Assembly: GCA_019118725.1 (NCBI GenBank)
Contig: DWYO01000008.1
Span: 1-7,885, forward strand
Direction: 5' to 3'
DNA: 7,885 bases
Origin: Candidatus Parabacteroides intestinavium
GTDB taxonomy: Bacteria; Bacteroidota; Bacteroidia; Bacteroidales; Tannerellaceae
Shown: positions 1 to 4,975 of the stretch, piece by piece
Layout: each line of letters opens with the position of its first letter
Position numbering within the stretch: the stretch's first letter is position 1
The notes under the pieces: generated by a model
Database searches by the model: none
What the model was told of the DNA's origin: nothing
Seen by the model: the letters and a program-made list of their open reading frames with translations, nothing else
Program-made: the position numbers and the translations under genes

Positions 1-111
1 AGCGGAAGCGGTAAGGATTCGTTCGGAGATATTTCGGATAAAAATCAGGAATTTTATGCCGGCGGGGATGCGTCTGCCGAGGCTGGAAACGAAAATAAAA
101 TAAACACCTAA
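1..111 (+). CDS. C-terminal fragment of an unidentified protein
   Basis: Reading from base 1, 36 sense codons run to a TAA at 109-111, so the gene begins outside the window. The visible tail is hydrophilic and acidic, rich in Gly, Asp, Glu and Asn (it begins SGSGKDSFGD and ends NENKINT), with no membrane segment or motif I recognise. A terminator-like hairpin begins 22 bases after the stop, which supports a real plus-strand gene ending here. Two other frames, one on each strand, are also open across much of this stretch, so the assignment is weak. It could be a host gene, a gene of a larger conjugative element, or another gene of this element. No function is proposed. Confidence 0.4.
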   Translation, partial: SGSGKDSFGDISDKNQEFYAGGDASAEAGNENKINT

Positions 112-132
112 CGGAATAGCAAATTTGAGTAA

Positions 133-177
133 AGCGTAGCGAACAGACTGAAAAAGCGTTCGTTACGCTATATTTTT
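133..177 (+). terminator. Probable intrinsic terminator after the left-edge gene
   Basis: Arms AGCGTAGCGAAC (133-144) and GTTCGTTACGCT (158-169) pair over 12 positions with a single G:T wobble. The loop is 13 bases, and the second arm runs into ATATTTTT. It lies 22 bases past the stop codon at 111, the expected place for a Rho-independent terminator. Confidence 0.6.
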
Positions 178-208
178 CTCTTGTTCAAAAGCCAAGAAGA
201 GACAGAAT

Positions 209-259
209 ATGGACAAACGCAGCAAAAGTTCAGTTACTTTATCATTACCCGTGCGATGA
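209..259 (+). CDS. Very short open frame, possible truncated gene start
   Basis: An ATG at 209 opens a 16-codon frame, MDKRSKSSVTLSLPVR, ending in TGA at 257-259. A purine-rich stretch (AAGAAGAGA) lies about 10 bases upstream and could act as a ribosome binding site. The peptide reads like the N-terminus of a normal protein that stops abruptly. The stop falls at the edge of the imperfect palindrome at 258-292. It may be the start of a gene cut off by insertion of the mobile element, a small leader peptide, or chance. Nothing in the peptide identifies a family. Confidence 0.2.
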   Translation: MDKRSKSSVTLSLPVR

Positions 260-292
260 TGCAAATTTCTTGCGAAACCTAAATTTTGCATC
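258..292. repeat. Imperfect palindrome upstream of int, possible attachment or Int core site
   Basis: GATGCAAATTT (258-268) faces AAATTTTGCATC (281-292). The arms are exact complements except for one extra A/T, and the outer eight bases (258-265 with 285-292) are perfect. The intervening 12 bases are CTTGCGAAACCT. Tyrosine recombinases act at paired inverted core-type sites flanking a short overlap region, and this lies about 70 bases from the integrase start, so an att core is possible. No matching copy was found near the right edge, so this is a candidate only. Confidence 0.3.
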
Positions 293-312
293 GTTTGGCG
301 TTATGTGTCGTA

Positions 313-343
313 TCTGTCGGTAACTCACTATGAATTAATTTTG
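313..343 (+). promoter_or_regulatory. Candidate Bacteroides-type promoter for int
   Basis: TAATTTTG (336-343) matches the Bacteroides -7 consensus TAnnTTTG exactly. TCTG (313-316) is a 3-of-4 match to the -33 TTTG box at a 19-base spacing, within the usual 19-21. Transcription would start roughly at 350, leaving a leader of about 14 bases before the int ATG. The -7 box lies between the arms of the 9-bp inverted repeat at 321-364. Confidence 0.5.
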
Positions 344-364
344 TAACCAAAAAAAAGTGAGTTA
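321..364. repeat. 9-bp inverted repeat bracketing the int promoter
   Basis: TAACTCACT (321-329) and AGTGAGTTA (356-364) are perfect reverse complements separated by 26 bases. The left arm sits between the -33 and -7 boxes; the right arm covers the bases just before int and the A of its ATG. The expected transcript starts after the left arm, so an RNA hairpin is unlikely. A pair of protein-binding half-sites is the more natural reading. Confidence 0.5.
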
Positions 365-1599
365 TGAGAAGTACATTTAAGGTATTGTTCTACGTGAAGA
401 AAGGCAGTGAGAAACCCAACGGCAACCTGCCTTTGATGTGTCGCATTACGGTGGACGGAGAGATTAAGCAGTTCAGTTGCAAGATGGATGTTCCCTTGCG
501 CCTGTGGGACGTGAAGAACAACCGTGCTTCGGGTAAGAGTGCCGAAGCGCAAAGAATCAACCGTGCCGTTGACAAAATCAGAGTGGAGATAAACCGCCGT
601 TATCAAGAGTTGATGCAGACGGACGGTTATGTCACTGCTGCCAAGTTGAAAGATGCCTATCTCGGCATCGGTATCAAACAGGAAACCTTGCTAAAACTGT
701 TTGAACAACACAACAGCGAATTTGCCAAGAAAGTGGGACACAGCAGGGCAAAAGGAACATTCCGACGTTATGTTACCGTCTGCAAGCACATCCGTGAGTT
801 CCTACCCCATACCTACAAGCGTGAAGATATTCCGTTAAAAGAGTTGAACCTCTCGTTCATCAACGACTTCGAGTATTTCCTGCGTACTGAGAAAAAATGC
901 CGCACCAATACCATTTGGGGCTACATGATTGTGCTGAAACACATTATTTCCATAGCGAGGAATGACGGTCGTCTGCCGTTCAATCCCTTTGCAGGGTACA
1001 TCAACTCTCCCGAAAGCGTGGACAGAGGGTATATTACGAGAGAGGAGATACACACAATGATGAACACCGATATGCCCGACAAGACACACGAGCTTGTCAG
1101 GGATTTATTTCTGTTCTCCACCTTTACAGGTTTGGCATATTCCGATGTCAAGAACCTTACGGAAGACAACCTGCAAACATTCTTTGACGGAAATCTGTGG
1201 ATTATCACCCGAAGAAAGAAAACTAACACGGAATCCAATATCCGATTGTTGGATGTTCCCCGAAAGATAATAGAGAAGTACAGGGGTATGACAAGAGATA
1301 ATAAAGTATTCCCCATGCCGAGTAACACGACTTGCAACAAGAAGCTGAAAGCCATTGCCAAGTTGTGCGGTATAAAAGTCCACTTGACCTATCATGTAGC
1401 AAGACATTCGGCAGCGACCACTGTGCTGTTATCCAACGGAGTACCCATTGAAACCGTCAGCCGACTTTTGGGACATACCAACATAAAAACGACCCAAATT
1501 TACGCAAAAATCACAGCCCAAAAGATTAGTCAGGATATGGAAACATTGTCGCACAAACTGGAGGATATGGAAAAGAACATTTGCAATGCCATTCAGTAA
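364..1599 (+). CDS. int: Tyrosine recombinase (integrase) of an NBU/Tn4555-type element
   Basis: Site-specific recombinase of 411 residues, expected to integrate and excise the element through a covalent phosphotyrosine intermediate. Residues 1-100 look like the arm-site-binding domain usual in Bacteroidetes integrases, about 105-205 like the SAM-like core-binding domain, and about 220-390 are catalytic. Visible catalytic residues are Lys in RRKKT (283-287), His344 and Arg347 in LTYHVARHSAAT, His371 in RLLGHTNI, and the nucleophile Tyr380 in TTQIYAKI. The segment that normally carries the first catalytic arginine reads TGLAYSDV, with Ala258 where Arg is expected. The ATG at 364 follows the promoter at a suitable distance but has no strong Shine-Dalgarno sequence. 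The next gene starts 18 bases after the stop, so the two are probably co-transcribed. Family is firm; the exact integrase subtype (NBU1, NBU2 or Tn4555-like) is not resolved. Confidence 0.93.
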   Translation: MRSTFKVLFYVKKGSEKPNGNLPLMCRITVDGEIKQFSCKMDVPLRLWDVKNNRASGKSAEAQRINRAVDKIRVEINRRYQELMQTDGYVTAAKLKDAYLGIGIKQETLLKLFEQHNSEFAKKVGHSRAKGTFRRYVTVCKHIREFLPHTYKREDIPLKELNLSFINDFEYFLRTEKKCRTNTIWGYMIVLKHIISIARNDGRLPFNPFAGYINSPESVDRGYITREEIHTMMNTDMPDKTHELVRDLFLFSTFTGLAYSDVKNLTEDNLQTFFDGNLWIITRRKKTNTESNIRLLDVPRKIIEKYRGMTRDNKVFPMPSNTTCNKKLKAIAKLCGIKVHLTYHVARHSAATTVLLSNGVPIETVSRLLGHTNIKTTQIYAKITAQKISQDMETLSHKLEDMEKNICNAIQ

Positions 1600-1617
1600 C
1601 CCTTAAATCAAACGATA

Positions 1618-2007
1618 ATGAAAGAGGAAAGAAACATCATAACAATGAACGAGTTCGGCAATGTAGTTATGCCGAAAGATATACAGGCAACCGCCATGAG
1701 TGAGTGGGAGCTTTGCGAGTTGTTCAATGTAACCGCCCCGACTATCAGGGCAGGGATAAAGACACTCTGCAAGAACGGCATTCTGAATGAGTGTGAGATA
1801 AGGCATACCATCCGACTGTCCGACAAGTGCAGCATGGAGGTTTACAGCCTTGAAACGATAATCGCCCTTGCGTTCCGTATCGGCACATACAGTGCGAAGC
1901 AGGTGCGCAATGCCGTTCTTGAAAGACTGTACTTGCGAAAAGAGAAAACAAGCATCTTCTTTTCGCTGAACACCAACGGCATAGCCAAAGCCGAATACTT
2001 CTCGTAG
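1618..2007 (+). CDS. Small helix-turn-helix protein with a RhuM-like segment, position of NBU orf2
   Basis: A 129-residue protein encoded directly after int. Residues 28-54 (SEWELCELFNVTAPTIRAGI onward) have the pattern of a helix-turn-helix, with a small residue and a turn between two amphipathic helices. Residues about 74-95 (EVYSLETIIALAFRIGTYSA onward) resemble the YxLdxIIsvgYRv segment of RhuM-family proteins, from memory. The place just after the integrase matches orf2 of NBU1 and a small targeting or excision protein in related mobilizable transposons, so a role as a recombination accessory factor or regulator is inferred, not shown. The start could also be the ATG at 1645 (MNEFGNVV); the upstream ATG keeps a short polar N-terminus. 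A strong terminator follows about 110 bases downstream. It is not a transposase: no catalytic motif is present. Confidence 0.75.
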   Translation: MKEERNIITMNEFGNVVMPKDIQATAMSEWELCELFNVTAPTIRAGIKTLCKNGILNECEIRHTIRLSDKCSMEVYSLETIIALAFRIGTYSAKQVRNAVLERLYLRKEKTSIFFSLNTNGIAKAEYFS

Positions 2008-2022
2008 CTGAATTGGTTGCAC

Positions 2023-2048
2023 GACTGACGGAATCCATTCATTCAGTC
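2023..2048 (+). repeat. Small hairpin after the int operon
   Basis: GACTGA (2023-2028) pairs with TCAGTC (2043-2048) over 14 loop bases, shortly after the stop at 2007. It has no T-run, so it is not itself a terminator; it may protect the mRNA 3' end or be incidental. Confidence 0.25.
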
Positions 2049-2120
2049 ACGAATAGAGTAATCAAGCCAGCGTGTCAGCATATAATCTGACCGACATATC
2101 AACAGGAACTCCAATTTTTT

Positions 2121-2165
2121 CTCCCGAAAAGCGTAATCCCCACATTCGTTTTTTGGGAGTTTTTT
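2121..2165 (+). terminator. Strong intrinsic terminator closing the int operon
   Basis: CTCCCGAAAAGCG (2121-2133) pairs along its whole length with CGTTTTTTGGGAG (2147-2159), giving 13 pairs including two G:T wobbles, with a 13-base loop, followed at once by six T (2160-2165). This is a textbook Rho-independent terminator in the plus direction. It separates the integrase operon from the replication module, which therefore needs its own promoter. Confidence 0.85.
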
Positions 2166-2255
2166 CGTCTGTCCTGCCCGACTTCCGTTCCAAACCATTG
2201 AAAGTTTTTTCTTCGGGGGCTATTTGTCACCGTTCTGCCGCGTTTTGCGTAACAA

Positions 2256-2282
2256 CTTATCCGATAAATGCTTATACTTTTG
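2256..2282 (+). promoter_or_regulatory. Candidate promoter for the helicase-primase module
   Basis: TACTTTTG (2275-2282) matches the Bacteroides -7 consensus TAnnTTTG exactly and lies 36 bases before the ATG at 2318. No good TTTG box sits 19-21 bases upstream; the nearest TTTG (2244-2247) is 27 bases away, so the promoter may be weak or activator-dependent. Just upstream is a small palindrome, TTATC-C-GATAA (2257-2267), which could be a regulator site. Between the terminator and this box (2166-2255) I see nothing else convincing. Confidence 0.4.
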
Positions 2283-2317
2283 TAGCTGGTATTTTTCAAA
2301 CTTAAAACCATTTGATT

Positions 2318-3559
2318 ATGTCAGCTAACAAACAACAAGACAGCCACAGACCGCCATCGGATGGTGGCATGGCAAAGGAGGAATTCATCCGAGTGGGGAC
2401 TACGCTTTACAAGATTGTGGAGCAGCCCAAACTGAACGGAGGGTATGTAAGGAAACGCATAGCATGGAACAACGAAACCCTGCGCCAAGACTACGGCAAG
2501 GACTACATCGGCAGCGTTCCCAAGTATGACGGCTTCTGCACCGTACCCGAACACATCGGCTACCATCCCGTGGTCGGCAAGTTCCTTAACCTCTATGAAC
2601 CGATAGACCACCAACCTAAAGAGGGCGATTTCTCGCATATCCAATCTTTGGTAGGTCACATCTTCGGGGAGCAATACGAGTTGGGCATGGACTACCTACA
2701 ACTGCTCTACTTGTACCCCATTCAAAAGCTGCCTATCCTGCTGTTGGTATCAGAGGAACGCAACACAGGCAAAAGCACATTTCTGAATTTTCTAAAACTC
2801 CTATTTCAGAACAATGTAACCTTTAACACCAACGAGGATTTCCGTAGCCAATTCAATTCCGACTGGGCCGGCAAACTGCTTATCGTGGTGGACGAGGTGC
2901 TGCTCAACCGTAGGGAGGACAGCGAGCGGTTGAAGAACCTAAGCACCACACTTTCCTACAAGGTGGAAGCCAAAGGCAAAGACCGTGACGAGATAGCGTT
3001 TTTCGCCAAGTTCGTGCTATGCTCCAACAACGAGTACTTGCCTGTAATCATTGATGCAGGGGAAACACGCTATTGGGTACGCAAGATAGACCGCTTGCAG
3101 TCTGATGATACCGACTTCCTGCAAAAGCTGAAAGCGGAGATACCCGCCTTTCTTCATTTCCTGCAACACAGAACACTATCCACCGAAAAGGAAAGCCGTA
3201 TGTGGTTTGCTCCATCGCTGTTGCATACCGAAGCCTTGCAGAAGATAATCCGCAGCAACCGTAACCGACTGGAGATAGAGATGCACGAGCTGATACTTGA
3301 CATCATGGATAGTGTCGGCACGGACACATTCTCGTTCTGCTACAACGACATTCTTCTGTTGCTGGTACACTCGCAGGTAAAAGTGGAGAAGCACCAAGTC
3401 CGAAAGGTGTTGCAGGAGTGTTGGAAACTTACGCCTGCACCCAACGGACTGACCTATACCACCTACCAATTCAACTACAATCGGGAGTGTCGGTATGAGC
3501 CTGTAAAACGGGTCGGTCGTTTCTATTCTGTCACGAGGGAACAACTTGAATCCCTGTAA
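2318..3559 (+). CDS. P-loop primase-helicase-like protein (SF3/DUF5906-like), position of NBU orf3
   Basis: A 413-residue protein resembling the C-terminal helicase half of phage and plasmid primase-helicases. Visible motifs: Walker A SEERNTGKST (145-154), Walker B KLLIVVDE (186-193), an SF3-like sensor AKFVLCSNN (230-238) and a likely arginine finger in GETRYWVRKI (Arg251). The first glycine of the classical P-loop is replaced by Ser or Glu, but the essential GKST remains. The N-terminal 90 residues show no primase catalytic motif; priming is presumably supplied by the separate gene at 3814. A wing-like C-terminal domain (about 320-413) follows. The frame also offers a TTG at 2312, but the ATG at 2318 (MSANKQQDSH) is preferred. 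The likely role is unwinding DNA of the excised circle or transferred strand (inference). In NBU1 the comparable region is reported to influence excision. Confidence 0.82.
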   Translation: MSANKQQDSHRPPSDGGMAKEEFIRVGTTLYKIVEQPKLNGGYVRKRIAWNNETLRQDYGKDYIGSVPKYDGFCTVPEHIGYHPVVGKFLNLYEPIDHQPKEGDFSHIQSLVGHIFGEQYELGMDYLQLLYLYPIQKLPILLLVSEERNTGKSTFLNFLKLLFQNNVTFNTNEDFRSQFNSDWAGKLLIVVDEVLLNRREDSERLKNLSTTLSYKVEAKGKDRDEIAFFAKFVLCSNNEYLPVIIDAGETRYWVRKIDRLQSDDTDFLQKLKAEIPAFLHFLQHRTLSTEKESRMWFAPSLLHTEALQKIIRSNRNRLEIEMHELILDIMDSVGTDTFSFCYNDILLLLVHSQVKVEKHQVRKVLQECWKLTPAPNGLTYTTYQFNYNRECRYEPVKRVGRFYSVTREQLESL

Positions 3560-3602
3560 TATCATTCTTTTTTTTGTTGAATTGATGAATAAGGATATAA
3601 CT

Positions 3603-3761
3603 ATGCTGACAATAAACAATATACACTCTCAACAAAATCTCAACAATCGAAAAGAGAAGTTGAGAGAGGAACAGCACCCGATTGTTGATTTCTCTTTTGG
3701 CGAGTGGTTTGTTGAGAAGATGTTGAGCAAATATCTTTCTGTAAATAAATGTGTTATATAA
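3603..3761 (+). CDS. Small hypothetical protein between helicase and primase genes
   Basis: A 52-residue frame starting at ATG 3603 (MLTINNIHSQQ), preceded by AAGGA seven bases upstream, a better ribosome binding site than most genes here have. An in-frame ATG at 3585 would add six residues. The C-terminal half (HPIVDFSFGEWFVEKMLSKY) looks protein-like, with an amphipathic helix ending in a short tail. The N-terminal half is Asn/Gln-rich and overlaps the repeat cluster, so DNA constraints may shape the peptide. I recognise no family. It might be a small replication or regulatory factor, or no gene at all, the bases serving as an origin. Confidence 0.35.
   Translation: MLTINNIHSQQNLNNRKEKLREEQHPIVDFSFGEWFVEKMLSKYLSVNKCVI
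3640..3698. repeat. Two interleaved inverted repeats in the helicase-primase gap
   Basis: TCAACAATCG (3640-3649) is the perfect complement of CGATTGTTGA (3679-3688). Immediately after the first arm, AAAAGAGAA (3650-3658) is the perfect complement of TTCTCTTTT (3690-3698). The arms are interleaved rather than nested. In a single strand the two stems would compete or form a pseudoknot-like fold, though with no linker between the first two arms a full pseudoknot is sterically doubtful. Confidence 0.45.
3708..3739 (+). promoter_or_regulatory. Possible weak promoter for the primase gene
   Basis: TTTG (3708-3711) is followed after 20 bases by TATCTTTC (3732-3739), a 7-of-8 match to TAnnTTTG. The spacing is right, but the terminal G of the -7 box is missing. 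It would start transcription near 3746, about 68 bases before the primase ATG. Confidence 0.3.
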
Positions 3762-3813
3762 GCCATTCAACAAATCAACGTTTTTACAATCATCATCAAA
3801 TCTATAGAATATC

Positions 3814-4782
3814 ATGAACATACAAGAAGTTAAACAAATCAGAATCGCAGACTATCTGCAAAGTTTGGGTTACACGCCCGTCAAGCAACAGGGCAGCAGC
3901 TTTTGGTACAAATCACCGCTGAGAGAGGAAACGGACGCATCTTTCAAGGTAAACACAGAACTCAACAAATGGTACGATTTTGGACTTGGCAAGGGCGGTA
4001 ACATCATCGCATTGGCAGCGGAACTCTACCATACGGAAGATGTAACCTGCCTGTTGAAGCGCATAGAGGAACGGACACCATACATCCGCCCTGCATCGTT
4101 TTCTTTTGGCAAGCAGCAATCCGACAACCGCACTTATCGGGTATTAAGAGTTGGCGAGCTGTCATCACCTGCGCTCATTGCCTATCTGCAAGAAAGGGGG
4201 ATAGACATTGAACTCGCCAAAAGGGAGTGTAAGGAACTGCGGTTTGAGAATGCCGACAAACCCTATTTCGCCATCGGCTTCCCGAATATGGCAAGAGGGT
4301 ATGAAGTGCGTAATAGATACTTCAAGGGATGTGTCGCCCCGAAGGACATCACCCATATCCGACAGCAAAAAGAGCCACGAACCGTCTGTTATCTTTTCGA
4401 GGGCTTCATGGATTATCTCTCGTTCCTGACCATCCGAGTAAAGAACAATCCGCAACACCCACGATTGAATGCACAGGATTACGTCATTCTCAACTCCGTT
4501 TCCAACCTCTCGAAAGCGGAAAGCATATTGGCAACCTATACCCGAATCGGCTGTTTCCTTGACAATGACACAGCAGGACGGAACGCATACGCCAACCTGC
4601 AACGGATGTTGGGTGACCGCTTGCAGGATATGTCGGTTCACTATGCAGGGTATAATGACTTGAACGAGTACCTGTGCAAAAAACTCTTGTCCCAATCGAC
4701 AGAGCCGATAAAGGAGGAGAAGCAAGTACAATCCGCAAGGCGGATGATGCAGCCACCGAAAAAGAAAGGGCTGAAAATATAG
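3814..4782 (+). CDS. DnaG-like primase with Toprim domain, position of NBU prm
   Basis: A 322-residue primase-type protein that should make RNA primers for replication of the element or of its transferred strand. Residues 10-70 match the DnaG N-terminal fold by pattern (WYKSPLREE-TDASFKVN at 31-47, WYDFGLGKGGNIIALA at 53-68), but none of the zinc-binding Cys/His residues is present. Residues about 188-285 form the Toprim domain: Glu196 in CYLFEGFMDYLSF and the DxD of CFLDNDTAGR (Asp250, Asp252) are the metal-binding residues. The C-terminal tail (about 296-322) is Lys/Arg-rich and probably binds DNA. There is no DnaB-interaction domain, so it is much shorter than chromosomal DnaG. It lies between the helicase-like gene and the oriT-like region, as in NBU1, where the equivalent gene is called prm. 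No clear Shine-Dalgarno sequence precedes the ATG. Confidence 0.88.
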   Translation: MNIQEVKQIRIADYLQSLGYTPVKQQGSSFWYKSPLREETDASFKVNTELNKWYDFGLGKGGNIIALAAELYHTEDVTCLLKRIEERTPYIRPASFSFGKQQSDNRTYRVLRVGELSSPALIAYLQERGIDIELAKRECKELRFENADKPYFAIGFPNMARGYEVRNRYFKGCVAPKDITHIRQQKEPRTVCYLFEGFMDYLSFLTIRVKNNPQHPRLNAQDYVILNSVSNLSKAESILATYTRIGCFLDNDTAGRNAYANLQRMLGDRLQDMSVHYAGYNDLNEYLCKKLLSQSTEPIKEEKQVQSARRMMQPPKKKGLKI

Positions 4783-4807
4783 AGGGGAACAGGTTCGCTT
4801 TCCCAAG

Positions 4808-4908
4808 GGTATTTAGACAGAAATACCATAGCTCAATAGGGCGTTTTCTTCACGCATTACACGGTAATGCTAAAAACTCCCTATCGAGCCAAAGGGAAAT
4901 CCCTTTGG
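4808..4908. other. Probable origin of transfer (oriT) with a series of stem-loops
   Basis: The 193-base gap before the relaxase gene is packed with inverted repeats. GGTATTT/AAATACC (4808-4814, 4821-4827) has a 6-base loop. ATAGGGCGTTTT (4836-4847) pairs with AAAACTCCCTAT (4873-4884) with one mismatch and encloses the perfect hairpin GCATTAC-ACG-GTAATGC (4854-4870). CCAAAGGGA (4889-4897) pairs with TCCCTTTGG (4900-4908) around AA. None is followed by a T-run, so they are not terminators. MobV relaxases nick within short inverted-repeat regions close to their own genes, and NBU oriT is adjacent to mob. I cannot point to the nick site. Confidence 0.6.
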
Positions 4909-4975
4909 AAACCCTGAGAGCCAATGCCACAGGCAGAGAATACACTCATAACAATAACCGTAAAAATCAAACTAC

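Larger units (their letters stand above)
3574..3773. repeat. Cluster of TCAACAA/TTGTTGA repeats, iteron-like
   Basis: Six exact 7-mers lie within 200 bases. TCAACAA is at 3629-3635, 3640-3646 and 3767-3773; its complement TTGTTGA is at 3574-3580, 3682-3688 and 3709-3715. There are partial copies GTTGAG at 3659-3664 and 3722-3727. TCTCAACAA occurs twice with an 11-base period (3627, 3638), mirrored by TTGTTGAGA at 3709-3717 with a second GTTGAG 11 bases later. The cluster sits in an AT-rich gap between helicase and primase genes. The spacing of about one helical turn suggests repeated protein-binding sites such as replication iterons. Part of it overlaps a possible short gene. Confidence 0.5.

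Noticed and set aside
1..363. 3' end of a tRNA gene as integration target, as used by NBU1 and NBU2.
   Set aside because: No T-arm sequence or acceptor-stem pairing was found in this stretch.
921..1361. A 146-codon minus-strand frame inside int.
   Set aside because: It is antisense to the integrase catalytic domain and looks like a by-product of codon composition.
3536..3575. AGGGA/TCCCT hairpin (3536-3540, 3551-3555) followed by a T-run, as a terminator after the helicase gene.
   Set aside because: The stem is only 5 bp, has a 10-base loop, and lies 12 bases before the T-run; too weak to call.
4165..4806. A 213-codon minus-strand frame antisense to the primase gene.
   Set aside because: The opposite strand encodes clear Toprim motifs; the antisense peptide is Cys/Leu-rich without recognisable motifs.
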